A DNA stretch of 64,000 nucleotides, taken from assembly GCF_016107685.1 (NCBI RefSeq), contig NZ_JABASY010000002.1, positions 310,001-374,000 on the forward strand, in the 5' to 3' direction. Of the stretch, positions 51,096-60,581 are shown piece after piece. Below the pieces are notes generated by a model that was not told the origin of the DNA, made no database searches, and was given only the letters and a program-made list of their open reading frames with translations. Source of the DNA: Brevibacterium yomogidense. Its GTDB lineage: Bacteria; Actinomycetota; Actinomycetes; Actinomycetales; Brevibacteriaceae. Made by a program: the position numbers and the translations under genes. Numbering within the stretch: the stretch's first letter is position 1; every line of letters begins with the position of its first letter.

Positions 51096-53294
51096 ATGGA
51101 GGAACACATCAACACAGAGCAGCGCTTCGACGCACCACGGTCGTTCGGTGGGCCAGCGTATGAGGATCCTCCACGAAACGAGCCGCCTGCTCCATTCGAG
51201 CCACCGCACGAACCGCCATACGATCCGCCGCACGAACTGCCGCGCGACGAACCGCCGCACGAACTGCCGTACGACGAACCGCCTCACGACGGCGGGGCCT
51301 ACTCGGACACGACCTACCCGGACGACCCGTACCACGATGTGCCTTTCGACGACGGTTACGGCGACGAACGCTACGGCGGTGCAACCCATCAACACGGTTC
51401 CTCCGCATCGACGGCGCAGGCGGCAACGACGCAGCTGTCCGATCCCACGCCCTTGGGCGTCCTCTCCGAGATCTTCGGCTACGACGAGTTCCGTGGCGAG
51501 CAGGCGGAGATCATCGATCAGATCGTGGGCGGGGGAGACGCAGTCGTCCTCATGCCGACCGGTGGCGGCAAATCCCTGTGCTATCAGATCCCCTCCATCC
51601 TCCGGGAGGGCACGGGAATCGTCGTGTCCCCGCTCATCGCCCTCATGTCCGACCAGGTGGCGGCACTGGAAGCCGTGGGGATCCGTGCGGCGTACCTGAA
51701 CTCGACGCTCGAGCCACACGAAGCTCAAGCCGTCGAGCAGAGTCTGCTCGCCGGGGACATCGACCTGCTCTACATGGCGCCGGAACGACTGGTCCTCCCG
51801 CGGACACTCGACCTGCTCCGACGGGCCAGGATCGCCCTCATCGCCATCGACGAAGCGCACTGCGTGTCCCAGTGGGGCCACGACTTCCGACCTGACTACA
51901 TGGGGCTGGCGGTCCTCGCAGACGCTTTCCCTGACGTCCCGCGGATCGCACTCACGGCGACGGCGACACGGGCGACCCATCGCGAGATCACTGAACGTCT
52001 ACGGATGGACGACGCCAAGCACTTCGTCGCGAGCTTCGATCGTCCGAACATCCAGTACCGCATCGATCCGAAGGTCCGGCCGCGAGACCAGCTTCTGCGT
52101 CTCATCACCGCAGAGCACAGCGGTGATGCCGGAATCGTCTACTGCCTGTCCCGTAAGAGCGTGGAGACGACCGCCCAGTGGCTGAGTGATCGCGGCATCA
52201 CAGCCCTGCCGTACCACGCGGGGCTCGATGCGTCAGTGCGGCATGCGCATCAGGAGCGGTTCCTCCGCGACGAAGGCATCGTCATCGTCGCGACGATCGC
52301 GTTCGGGATGGGAATCGACAAGCCAGACGTCCGATTCGTCGCCCACCTCGATCTGCCGAAGAGCATCGAGGGATACTACCAGGAGACGGGGCGGGCGGGC
52401 CGCGACGGTCTGCCGTCGACGGCATGGATGGCGTACGGGTTGGGCGACCTCGTGAACCTGCGCCGGTTCATCGACAACGGCGAAGGCAACGAGCAGTTCA
52501 AACGGAATGCGCGGTCGCACCTGGACGCGATGCTGGCACTGTGCGAAACGGTCACGTGTCGCAGAGTCCAGCTGCTGAGGTACTTCGGCCAGGAGTCCGA
52601 ACCGTGCGGCAACTGCGACACCTGTATCACCCCGCCGGTCACCTGGGACGCGACAGTGCCTGCGCAGAAACTGCTGTCCGCCCTCATCCGACTGGATCGG
52701 GAACGGGGTCAGAAGTTCGGCTCCGGCCAGGTCTTCGACGTTCTGCTGGGGCGCGAGAACGACCGATCGACCCAGTCGCAGCATGACGAGCTGAGCGTGT
52801 GGGGCATCGGCAAGGAGCTCACGGAACGGCAGTGGCGGACTGTGCTGAGGCAGCTGCTTGCCCGTGGGATCGTCGAGGCCGTCGGCGACTACGGGGTGCT
52901 CGTACCGGGCTCCGAATCCGGCCCGGTGCTCCGCAGCGAGGTGACCGTCGAACTGGCAGAGGACCGGTCGCCGAGGTCGCAGTCACCCGGCCGTGGACGG
53001 CCCGGTGGTGGGGCCTCGGGCTCGGGTGGCTCCGGCGGTTCGCGGTCGCGGGCAGCGGACAGTCTGGAGACTGCGGATCGCGAGGTGTTCGACGCGCTGC
53101 GTGCGTGGCGGACTTCGGTGGCGAAGGAGAAGCAGATCCCGCCTTACATGGTGTTCTCGGACGCGACGCTGGTGGGAATCGTGGAATCGAAGCCCACGTC
53201 GATCGGGGCGCTGGGCACCGTGAGCGGCGTGGGCGCGAAGAAGCTCGCCGAATACGGGGATGCGGTGCTGGCGACGCTGGCCGACAACCAGTGA
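51096..53294 (+). CDS. recQ: ATP-dependent DNA helicase RecQ
   Basis: This 732-residue helicase unwinds DNA during recombination repair. The first 130 residues are a Pro/Glu/Asp-rich extension with [20 protein letters not shown] repeats not found in E. coli RecQ. The helicase core follows: Walker [15 protein letters not shown] with K159, DEAH in [20 protein letters not shown], and motif [12 protein letters not shown]. The zinc cysteines of the RQC part appear in [10 protein letters not shown] and EPCGNCDTC. An HRDC domain lies at about 650-730. ATG 51096 is chosen; TAGGGT ends seven bases before it, so it may be leaderless. It follows the DUF222 gene by about 197 bases. Confidence 0.95.
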   Translation: MEEHINTEQRFDAPRSFGGPAYEDPPRNEPPAPFEPPHEPPYDPPHELPRDEPPHELPYDEPPHDGGAYSDTTYPDDPYHDVPFDDGYGDERYGGATHQHGSSASTAQAATTQLSDPTPLGVLSEIFGYDEFRGEQAEIIDQIVGGGDAVVLMPTGGGKSLCYQIPSILREGTGIVVSPLIALMSDQVAALEAVGIRAAYLNSTLEPHEAQAVEQSLLAGDIDLLYMAPERLVLPRTLDLLRRARIALIAIDEAHCVSQWGHDFRPDYMGLAVLADAFPDVPRIALTATATRATHREITERLRMDDAKHFVASFDRPNIQYRIDPKVRPRDQLLRLITAEHSGDAGIVYCLSRKSVETTAQWLSDRGITALPYHAGLDASVRHAHQERFLRDEGIVIVATIAFGMGIDKPDVRFVAHLDLPKSIEGYYQETGRAGRDGLPSTAWMAYGLGDLVNLRRFIDNGEGNEQFKRNARSHLDAMLALCETVTCRRVQLLRYFGQESEPCGNCDTCITPPVTWDATVPAQKLLSALIRLDRERGQKFGSGQVFDVLLGRENDRSTQSQHDELSVWGIGKELTERQWRTVLRQLLARGIVEAVGDYGVLVPGSESGPVLRSEVTVELAEDRSPRSQSPGRGRPGGGASGSGGSGGSRSRAADSLETADREVFDALRAWRTSVAKEKQIPPYMVFSDATLVGIVESKPTSIGALGTVSGVGAKKLAEYGDAVLATLADNQ

Positions 53295-53389
53295 GCCGTG
53301 TGGCCATCGCCGGCTGAAAAGGCGAGCCGGTGTCGCAGTGATGTCCACGCGAGATGACGAAGCGCGGCACGACCGCCCGGGAAAGAGTC

Positions 53390-54718
53390 TCAGCTTTCCC
53401 AGCGGCGCTGCTCCTCCGCGTGTGTCGGCAGGTAGGCGCCGGGGGTGTACAGCGCGTCGTAGAAGTCGGTGTCGAGGTGCTGGGCCTGCAGGTAGTTCAT
53501 GATCCAGACCGACGGGACCGTGCCGGGGAACTTCCCGAACGTGTCGTCGATGTAGTCGGCCTGCAGCGTCAGTAGATCGATCATCTCTTCGTCGAAGGGT
53601 GCTGCGGCACCGCGTACACCGGAGGAATCCTTCCACGGTCCGTCCGTGTCAGGGTTGAATGGCCCGCCTGCTCCGAACTTGCGTTCTGCAAGAGCTTCGA
53701 CGACCGCGCGCATCGACCCGAAATGAGGGCGCGTGAAGGATTCGAAGACCCCCGCACGTCCTGTGGGGTTGGGCAGCGACCAGCGTTCGTCCTCGTCGAA
53801 CCGGAACCCCAGTCCGGGCACGGCAGGATCTCCCGACGCCCCGAGCATGGACAGACGGTCGATCCCGTCGAAGCTCCACCCGCCGAGGCCGATCGCACCG
53901 AGCCCCAGATGTCCGGCATATGTAGACGACATGAGCTCGGCGCTTGCTTCGGCGAGTGAGTACTGCTCGACGAAGCTCAGCGGCTGCGGGTCGTCGTGGT
54001 GAGCCAGACGCTGAGAGTACCGCTCGAGCCCGGGGATCGGACGATCGTTGACATCGTCGTAGATCCCATACCCGTTCTGAGCGAAGAACGCGATGTTGAG
54101 GAGCGTCTGCTGAGCGAGGTCTGCCACGGGGATGACCAGCAACGAGCCGGGGTGATTGCCGATCCACGTGTTGTGTCCCTCGAAGTACGGCTGCTCGCGG
54201 GGAAGATGGATGCGGTCCCCACTGATCCGGACTGCGCGGGCGAGCAGGGCGTTGAGCGCGTCCGCGAGTCCGTCGCTGCTCGCAAACGAATCAGCGCTGA
54301 GCTGAACGTCCAATTGGTCGTCGCGGGTCGGCAGGTAGTACGTGCCGGAATCGTCCGTGAAGAAGAACTGCGTCGTGTGGAATCCGGCGGCGGAGGGGAA
54401 CGTCCGGCCGATCGCTGAACCGCTGTAATTCGGGAATTGCGGCGCATACCCGGGGTGGTGGGAGATCGCGTCGTGCCATCCCGTCTGTCCGGTCACGGTG
54501 GCGAGCACGAGTGCACGCTGCAGGTCCGTCAGCGGCCGTGCTTCGCGGCGGCTCGTGAACGCGAGCGGACCACTGGGGATCGACCCGCCGACGGGGAATC
54601 GCCGTGATCGTCTGCCCGCGATCGCGGAGTACAGGGGGAACTCCGCGAGGTCACGGAGTGCGGTGCGTTCCGCGTCAGTCGGTTCGATTGCGGTGAGGCC
54701 ATTCGCGAACACAGTCAT
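53390..54718 (-). CDS. Nitroreductase-like protein of unknown function
   Basis: I do not recognise a named gene. The 442 residues have a nitroreductase-like flow: AIAGRRSRRFPVGG at the start (RRS-R pattern of FMN loops), PLTDLQRALVLATVTGQTGW, and ASAELMSSTYAGHLGLGAIGLGGWSF, which resembles the FMN-pocket helix of that superfamily. The middle (about 115-240) holds a larger insert with NGYGIYDDVNDRPIPG. There is no signal peptide or membrane segment. It is 34% longer than typical dimeric nitroreductases, if the comparison holds. ATG 54718 is the first in frame. It converges with recQ and lies downstream of the ALDH operon. Confidence 0.5.
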   Translation of the reverse strand: MTVFANGLTAIEPTDAERTALRDLAEFPLYSAIAGRRSRRFPVGGSIPSGPLAFTSRREARPLTDLQRALVLATVTGQTGWHDAISHHPGYAPQFPNYSGSAIGRTFPSAAGFHTTQFFFTDDSGTYYLPTRDDQLDVQLSADSFASSDGLADALNALLARAVRISGDRIHLPREQPYFEGHNTWIGNHPGSLLVIPVADLAQQTLLNIAFFAQNGYGIYDDVNDRPIPGLERYSQRLAHHDDPQPLSFVEQYSLAEASAELMSSTYAGHLGLGAIGLGGWSFDGIDRLSMLGASGDPAVPGLGFRFDEDERWSLPNPTGRAGVFESFTRPHFGSMRAVVEALAERKFGAGGPFNPDTDGPWKDSSGVRGAAAPFDEEMIDLLTLQADYIDDTFGKFPGTVPSVWIMNYLQAQHLDTDFYDALYTPGAYLPTHAEEQRRWES

Positions 54719-54734
54719 GGACCAGAGCTATCAC

Positions 54735-54810
54735 GCGGCTGGCGGGGTGGCGGTGGGCCTGTCACATATCGTCAGGCCGATACCTCACCTCACACCACCC
54801 CGCCAGCCGC
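54735..54810 (-). terminator. Nested inverted repeat after the ALDH gene
   Basis: Outer 16-bp arms match perfectly (54735-54750 with 54795-54810). Inside them GGCCTG (54757-54762) pairs with CAGGCC (54773-54778). The nested stem lies 48 bases after the ALDH stop on the - strand and just before the nitroreductase-like gene. It is probably the end of the oxidase-ALDH transcript, but is long for a simple terminator and could also be a binding site. Confidence 0.55.
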
Positions 54811-54858
54811 TTCACGTGATGGCAAGGCCAGCCCCTCATCTCGCAGGGACTCGGCACC

Positions 54859-56406
54859 TCACAGGAACTCGACCCCCTGCGCCAAGGGCAGCTCGCCGGA
54901 GAAGTTGACCGTGTTGGTGGCCTGCCGCATGTAGGCCTGCCAGGAGTCCGTGCCGGATTCGCGGCCGCCGCCGGTCTCCTTGTTCCCGCCGAAGGCGCCA
55001 CCGATCTCCGCGCCGGAGGTCCCGATGTTCACGTTCGCGATGCCGGTGTCGGACCCGGCGAGGAACCGCTCCGCCTCGTTCAGGTCGGAGGTGAAGACGG
55101 CGGATGACAGTCCCTGCGGCACCGCGTTGTTCAGTCTGATCGCCTCGTCGAAGTCGTCGTAGTCCACGACGTACAGGATCGGGGCGAAGGTCTCCTCGTG
55201 GACGATCTCCGTCTGCCCGGGCATGCGCACGACCGCGGGTTCCACGTAGTAGGCGTCCGGCGCCTCGGCCTCGAGGACGCGGCCACCACCGCACAGGACC
55301 TCGCCGCCCTGAGCGACCGCGGCCTCGAGTGCCGACTGCATCGCGTCGTACGCACCCCGGCCGATCAGCGGGCCCACCAGCACGCCGTCACCGGACGGGT
55401 CACCGATCGTGAGCGTCCGGTAGGCCGCGACCACCCGCTCCACGAAGCCGTCGGCGATCGAGGAGTGGACGAACAGCCGCCTCAGCGTGGTGCACCGCTG
55501 GCCCGCGGTGCCCGCGGCAGCGAAGACCACACCGCGCAGGGCGAGGTCCTCGTCCGCGCTCGGCGCGACGATCGCCGCGTTGTTCCCGCCCAGCTCCAGG
55601 AGGGTCCGCCCGAACCGTGCCGCGACACGCGGCCCCACTTCGCGGCCCATCCGCACCGAACCGGTCGCGGACACGAGGTCCACGCGCGGGTCGTCGAGGA
55701 GCACCTCGCCCACCTCACGACCGCCGACCAGCACATGGTTCACATCCGTCGACTGCCCACACTCCTCGAACGCGCGCGTGAGCAGCGCGTCGGCTCCCAG
55801 CGCGGACAGCAGTGCCAGCTCGGACGGCTTCCAGACGACCGGGTCGCCGCAGACGATCGCAAGAGCCGTGTTCCACGCGTACGGGGCGACGGGGAAGTTG
55901 AAGGCGGAGATGATGCCGACGACACCCAGTGGGTGCCAGGTCTCCATGAGCCGGTGATCGGGCCGTTCGCTGGGCAGCGTCTTGCCGAACAGCTGCCGCG
56001 ACTGACCGACGGCCAGTTCGCAGATGTCGATCATCTCCTGCACCTCACCGGCGGCCTCGGACGGGGTCTTCCCCGCCTCGACCGTCACGAGCGCGGCAAG
56101 ATCGGTCTTGTGCTCCTCGAGCAGCTGCCCCCACCGCTGGACGACCCTCCCGCGCACCGGTGCCGGGACGGCCCGCCACTCCTGGAACGCGGCCTGCGCC
56201 CGCCCGATCTTGTCCTGCGCGGTCTCAGCCGTGTCCGCCGTCGCCCAGCCCAGCTCCTGCCCCGTGATCGGGCTGCGCAGGTGGACCCCCGTCGCCGAGG
56301 TCCCGGCCGCGATCGCGTCGAGGTCCAGTCCGCAGCCGGCCAGGCCGGACCGGGTGAGTTCACGGATCTCGTCGTGTGTGGGAAGCGTCTGCGTGGATTG
56401 CGTCAT
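54859..56406 (-). CDS. Aldehyde dehydrogenase, ALDH7 (AmaB/antiquitin) type
   Basis: This 515-residue NAD-dependent enzyme of the ALDH7 class has as its usual substrate alpha-aminoadipate semialdehyde (piperideine-6-carboxylate) in lysine and pipecolate breakdown. The cofactor loop and catalytic glutamate lie in LLELGGNNAAIVAP, with the catalytic C305 in GTAGQRCTTLRRLFVH. The end GGRESGTDSWQAYMRQATNT is diagnostic of ALDH7. GAAGGAG precedes ATG 56406; a longer frame to 56466 has no better start. It follows the FAD oxidase gene by 67 bases on the same strand, so the two are probably one transcript. Confidence 0.9.
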   Translation of the reverse strand: MTQSTQTLPTHDEIRELTRSGLAGCGLDLDAIAAGTSATGVHLRSPITGQELGWATADTAETAQDKIGRAQAAFQEWRAVPAPVRGRVVQRWGQLLEEHKTDLAALVTVEAGKTPSEAAGEVQEMIDICELAVGQSRQLFGKTLPSERPDHRLMETWHPLGVVGIISAFNFPVAPYAWNTALAIVCGDPVVWKPSELALLSALGADALLTRAFEECGQSTDVNHVLVGGREVGEVLLDDPRVDLVSATGSVRMGREVGPRVAARFGRTLLELGGNNAAIVAPSADEDLALRGVVFAAAGTAGQRCTTLRRLFVHSSIADGFVERVVAAYRTLTIGDPSGDGVLVGPLIGRGAYDAMQSALEAAVAQGGEVLCGGGRVLEAEAPDAYYVEPAVVRMPGQTEIVHEETFAPILYVVDYDDFDEAIRLNNAVPQGLSSAVFTSDLNEAERFLAGSDTGIANVNIGTSGAEIGGAFGGNKETGGGRESGTDSWQAYMRQATNTVNFSGELPLAQGVEFL

Positions 56407-56473
56407 TGTGTCTCCTTCTCGTGTGTGAGGCTTCTTGTCTGTGTTACCCGGATGACCCGTGTGCATTCGCGGT

Positions 56474-57631
56474 CTAGACGATCGTGAGCTCCTTGCGGAG
56501 GTCGCCGGCAGCGAACCGATCGAGACTCAGACCGCTCACGTCGACGAACGGGGTGCGGCCAAGGACCAGGTCCCGCATCACCTCGCCCACGGCCGGCCCC
56601 TGGAGGAAGCCGTGACCGGAGAACCCGCACGCGTAGTGGAAGCCCTCCACCTCCTGCGAACTGCCGATCAGCGCGTTGTGATCCGGTGTCACCTCGTAGA
56701 GGCCCGCCCACCCGGCACGGACCTCGACGTCCGACAGCTGCGGAGCGCGCGTCTCGATGAGATCGCACAGGTGCTCCAGCCAGGCAGGGTCCCTGTGCAC
56801 GTCGAACTCCCACGTGTCCTCCTTCTCCGGAGCACCCATGAGGAGCCCGTCGCCCTCCGAATGGAAGTAGAAGGACGATGAGAAGTCGATCGTGAACGGA
56901 ATGGCGCGCGCATCGAAGTCGACCGGCTCCGTGACAGCCACGTGCCGCTTGAGAGGACGGATGGGCAGGTCGACGCCCACCATCCTGCCGACTGACGCAG
57001 ACCACACACCCGCGGCGCAGATGACATGGCTCGTCTCGACACGCGTCGTCGTACCCCTCACCACCGTCACTGCGGTGACCCGGCCGTCCACGACCTCGAT
57101 GTCCGTCGCCTCGGCCTTCGTCGCGATGACGGCACCCGCCCGCCGAGCCTCACAGGCGAACGCGGCGACCGCCGCCTCGGGCGTGCAATGCGCATCGTCG
57201 GGATTGAAGACCGCGGCGACCAGGCCGTCGGGGGAGACGACTGGCGACAGCTCGCACGCCTCGGCGACGGTGAGCATCCGCGTGCGCAGGCCCAGCGAGT
57301 TCTGCAGGGCGACGTCGCGCTCGAAGCGCGTGACGTCCTCCTCCTCGCTCAGAAGGAACAGGTAGCCGGTGCGCAGCAGGTCGAGTGCGTGACCGCGCTC
57401 CTCCTGCAGCCACGCGAAGGTCTCGAGGCTGCGCGCTCCCAGACGGATGTTCGCCTCGTCGGAGAACTGGCTGCGCAGTCCGCCGGCGGCCTTCGACGTC
57501 GACCCCGATCCCAGGTCGGATCGTTCGACCACGAGGACGCTCTTGCCCTCCTTCGCCAGTTCGTAGGCACTGGCGAGGCCCATGATCCCGCCGCCGATGA
57601 CGACGGCGTCCGCAGTCCGTGGAATATCCAC
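56474..57631 (-). CDS. FAD-dependent amino-acid oxidase (DAO/SoxB-like)
   Basis: This 385-residue flavoenzyme of the glycine/D-amino-acid oxidase group oxidises a secondary or N-methyl amine. FAD binds at GGGIMGLASAYELA (13-26), SKAAGGLRSQF is the SoxB-like loop, and YEVTPDHNALIG plus the C-terminal SGHGFLQGPAVGE complete the family pattern. GTG 57631 is preferred because GAGGGGG precedes it by five bases; ATG 57658 is an alternative. With ALDH7 directly downstream it resembles the amaA-amaB (pipecolate oxidase, P6C dehydrogenase) pair of Pseudomonas. Sarcosine-type activity cannot be ruled out. Confidence 0.85.
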   Translation of the reverse strand: MDIPRTADAVVIGGGIMGLASAYELAKEGKSVLVVERSDLGSGSTSKAAGGLRSQFSDEANIRLGARSLETFAWLQEERGHALDLLRTGYLFLLSEEEDVTRFERDVALQNSLGLRTRMLTVAEACELSPVVSPDGLVAAVFNPDDAHCTPEAAVAAFACEARRAGAVIATKAEATDIEVVDGRVTAVTVVRGTTTRVETSHVICAAGVWSASVGRMVGVDLPIRPLKRHVAVTEPVDFDARAIPFTIDFSSSFYFHSEGDGLLMGAPEKEDTWEFDVHRDPAWLEHLCDLIETRAPQLSDVEVRAGWAGLYEVTPDHNALIGSSQEVEGFHYACGFSGHGFLQGPAVGEVMRDLVLGRTPFVDVSGLSLDRFAAGDLRKELTIV

Positions 57632-57772
57632 ACGTACCCCCTCACTCGTCAGCCCCATTGCGGAGTGTGAAGTGGATCTCCTGTCCCTCTCAGTCTCGCC
57701 GCGCCGCACCCTTCACACAAGCGACAGAACGTGACAGCATCCATTAGTGAAGCTGAACGGCAAAGGAGCCTC

Positions 57773-58675
57773 ATGCAGTGGACTCTCGCGCAGCTGCGCA
57801 CTTTCTCCGCGGTCGCGGAACTCGGGACGATGACCGCTGCTGCACGCGTGCTGGGCTATACGCCGGGAGCGGTGAGCCAGCACATGACCGCGCTCCAGCG
57901 CACCGTCGGCGTGCGACTGCTGGCCCCCACGGGGCGCCGAGTCGCACTCACCGAGGCCGGCATCGCCCTCCTGCCCCGCATCCGCACGCTGCTCGCGGCG
58001 GAGGCCCAGGCCGCCGAGGTCGTCGCCGGGGGCCAGCCGACCGGGCGCCTGCCGGTGACGGTCGGGGTGTTCGGCTCGGCATCCGTCGTCGCGATCGCAC
58101 CCGCGAAGAGGCTGCTCGCCCACTCCGACGTCGAACTGCGTGCGCGCGAGGTCGACGTCGAGCACATGCAGGATGCGGTGGTCTCCGGGCGGATCGACGT
58201 GGGGATCGGCATCGACTACCCGTCCTCACCACTGGCACCCCAGCGCGGTGTGCGGATGCGTGTGCTGCGGGAGGAGGCGTTCCACATCGTGCGGGCCTGC
58301 GGTGAGGGTGATGCGCCTGGCGCTGGTCAGGTGGCCGACGTCGAGCGGCTGGGGGAAGCATCGTGGATCCTGCCGCCGGGGGAGTCCCGGTTCGGGCGGG
58401 CGGTGCGGTTCGCCCTCGCGGAGCGGGGCATCGCTGCGCGGGAGACGCACATCGTCGTCGACAGCGCGGTGACGCTCGCACTCGTCGCCGCGGAGGTCGG
58501 GCTCAGCCTCGCGACCGACACGATGCTGGCACTTGCACCGGTACCGGTGGAACGCGTCCCGGCCAGTGCGTGCGGTGCGCGGAGGATCGTCGCGCTCACC
58601 CGGTCGGAGCTCGACGAGCAGCCGGGCGTCGTCGCCACGGTCGACGCGCTGGCACGGGTGTTCCAGCGCGACTGA
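57773..58675 (+). CDS. LysR-family transcriptional regulator
   Basis: This 300-residue regulator has an N-terminal winged helix (QWTLAQLRTFSAVAELGTM, TAAARVLGYTPGAVSQHM) and a periplasmic-binding-protein-like co-inducer domain (about 90-295). AAAGGAG precedes ATG 57773; the frame opens at 57731. It is divergent from the FAD oxidase-ALDH operon across 141 bases and is its probable regulator. The gap contains TTCACACAAGCGACAGAACG, with LysR-type T-N11-A spacing possible. Its end overlaps a terminator that serves both directions. Confidence 0.9.
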   Translation: MQWTLAQLRTFSAVAELGTMTAAARVLGYTPGAVSQHMTALQRTVGVRLLAPTGRRVALTEAGIALLPRIRTLLAAEAQAAEVVAGGQPTGRLPVTVGVFGSASVVAIAPAKRLLAHSDVELRAREVDVEHMQDAVVSGRIDVGIGIDYPSSPLAPQRGVRMRVLREEAFHIVRACGEGDAPGAGQVADVERLGEASWILPPGESRFGRAVRFALAERGIAARETHIVVDSAVTLALVAAEVGLSLATDTMLALAPVPVERVPASACGARRIVALTRSELDEQPGVVATVDALARVFQRD

Positions 58676-58704
58676 GGGGCAGCGGGAATCCCGCTGCCCC
58701 TCAG
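58672..58704. terminator. Bidirectional intrinsic terminator between LysR and TRAP genes
   Basis: CTGAGGGGCAGCGGG (58672-58686) pairs perfectly with 58690-58704 around AAT. The first arm includes the stop codon of the LysR gene. It sits between convergent genes. Confidence 0.88.
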
Positions 58705-58789
58705 TGCTCTGGATCTTCGGACTGTGTGTCTCAGGTCTGTGCCGTCTCCGGCAGAGACCGGTCCGTTCTACGCCGCTGCGACGGTCTTC

Positions 58790-60097
58790 CTACGTCGCCG
58801 TGATGGACGGGAACCATGTGGCGATCTCCGGCACGAACACCATGAGGACGACCAGGCCGAACTCGATCGCGAGGTACGGCAGGGCACCTCGGATGATCGA
58901 GCCGATGTCCACCTGCGGGACCACCGACTTCATCGCGTACAGGTTCAGCCCGACCGGCGGGGTGATGACCGCGGTCTCCAGCGTCACGACGAGGATGACA
59001 CCCACCCACAGCGGGTCGTACCCCAGAGCCGTGAGGATCGGCAGGAGGATCGGCGTGATGACCAGCATGAGCGAGGCTGCGTCGATGAGGCAGCCCAGTG
59101 CCATGACGATGACCAGCAGGATGATGACGATGACCGACGGCGGGATCGTCAGCTCGCTCACGAAGGAGGTGAGCGCCTCGGCGGCACGCACGACCACCAG
59201 CATCTGGGTGAACACGAAAGCGGAGCCCACGATGATGAGCAGCGAACCGGAGATCTGCGTCGTGTGCACGAGGATCTTCTTGATGTTCGCCCAGCTGAGC
59301 GCCCGATCGAAGATGCCGACGACCAGGAAGGCGCCGATCGCGCCGATCGCGGCGGCCTCCGTCGCGGTCGCGATGCCGGTGTAGATCGAGCCCAGCACGA
59401 TGATGATGAGGATGAGCGCGGGCGCCACCTTCACCAGCGCATCGGTGCGGTCCTTCCACGTGATGCCCTCGTCCGCCCGGGGAGCGAGCTCCGGCTTGAG
59501 GGATGCCATCGTGATGACGAACAGCGCCATGAGCGTCGCCAGCAGGAGGCCGGGGACGATGCCGCCTGCGAACAGCGCACCGATGCTCACACCGGAGACC
59601 GACGAGTACAGGATGAACATGAGGCTGGGCGGGATGAGCATCGCCAGCGCGCCGGACGCCACGACGGCACCGGTCGCGAAGCTCGGACGGTAGCCGCGAT
59701 CGAGCATCTCCGGCACGGACATGCGGCCCACGACGGTGACGGCGGAGAGGCTCACACCGGACAGCGCCCCGAAGACGGTCGAGGAGCCCACTGCCGTGAC
59801 ACCCAGGCCGCCCGGCAGTCGACCCAGCCATGTGTGTGCGAAGCGGAAGATCGCACGCCCCAGCCCGCCCACTGCGAGGATCTCACCCATGAGGATGTAC
59901 ATGGGGGCTGCGACGAGCGCGTAGCTCTCCAGCTGGCTCACGAACGCGATGGGGATCTGCTCGATGCCGCGCGGGCCCTCGAGCAGGAGGAGCCCCAGCA
60001 GTCCGGACGATCCGAGCGCGATGAAGATCGGCGTGCGGAGGTAGACGAGGACCAGCAGCAGCACGATGGCCGTGCTCACGGCGAGGACGTCAAGCAT
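58790..60097 (-). CDS. dctM: TRAP transporter large permease (DctM)
   Basis: This 435-residue protein of about twelve helices is the ion-coupled channel part of a tripartite ATP-independent periplasmic transporter. YILMGEILAVGGLGRAIFRF, PSLMFILYSS and GCLIDAASLMLVITPILLP are DctM family features. The product spans the whole family length. It overlaps the small permease gene by eight bases and ends near the shared terminator. The solute is probably an organic acid, given the CoA-transferase and acyl-CoA dehydrogenase at the head of the operon. Confidence 0.92.
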   Translation of the reverse strand: MLDVLAVSTAIVLLLVLVYLRTPIFIALGSSGLLGLLLLEGPRGIEQIPIAFVSQLESYALVAAPMYILMGEILAVGGLGRAIFRFAHTWLGRLPGGLGVTAVGSSTVFGALSGVSLSAVTVVGRMSVPEMLDRGYRPSFATGAVVASGALAMLIPPSLMFILYSSVSGVSIGALFAGGIVPGLLLATLMALFVITMASLKPELAPRADEGITWKDRTDALVKVAPALILIIIVLGSIYTGIATATEAAAIGAIGAFLVVGIFDRALSWANIKKILVHTTQISGSLLIIVGSAFVFTQMLVVVRAAEALTSFVSELTIPPSVIVIILLVIVMALGCLIDAASLMLVITPILLPILTALGYDPLWVGVILVVTLETAVITPPVGLNLYAMKSVVPQVDIGSIIRGALPYLAIEFGLVVLMVFVPEIATWFPSITAT

Positions 60098-60581
60098 CGT
60101 CGCCTCCCTGCCGCTTGAGGATGAAGCGCAGGAGCGTCATGACCGCCGCCAGGAGCAGTCCCAGGGCCACGAGCGCGTACCCGATCCAGATGGGCATGTT
60201 GAAGGTCCCCGCTGTCCGCATCCCCGCCGTGAGGAAGTGGACGGAGGTGAGGGCCGCTGCGGTGCCGGACACGCCGCAGAATACGAACGTCGCGACGAGC
60301 GTGATGACGTCGGCGATGGCGGTCTGCCGGGGGCCGAATCCGCGGTAGAAGAGGTCCATGCCGATGTGGCCGTCCTCCGCCTCGAGGTCCGGCACGGTGA
60401 GCATGACGATCGCGACGAGCCCCACCATGGAGATCGTGATCGACCATTCGAGCGGCTGCGCGAAGACGTATCGCATGAGGACGTCGTAGCCGGTGATGAG
60501 CATGACGGCCAGGACGACGAACGCCGATGCCATGCGCAGTGCCTGAGTCACCCTGCGCAGAGTGGTGAAGGTGCTGAGCAT
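60090..60581 (-). CDS. dctQ: TRAP transporter small permease (DctQ)
   Basis: This 163-residue four-helix subunit contains GYDVLMRYVFAQPLEWSITI and the conserved HIGMDLFYRG region, the typical DctQ pattern. Two ATGs in a row are possible starts (60584, 60581). The second has AGGAGG four bases upstream, so it is used; the first has only one base between. The start overlaps the DctP stop and the end overlaps dctM by eight bases. Confidence 0.9.
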   Translation of the reverse strand: MLSTFTTLRRVTQALRMASAFVVLAVMLITGYDVLMRYVFAQPLEWSITISMVGLVAIVMLTVPDLEAEDGHIGMDLFYRGFGPRQTAIADVITLVATFVFCGVSGTAAALTSVHFLTAGMRTAGTFNMPIWIGYALVALGLLLAAVMTLLRFILKRQGGDDA

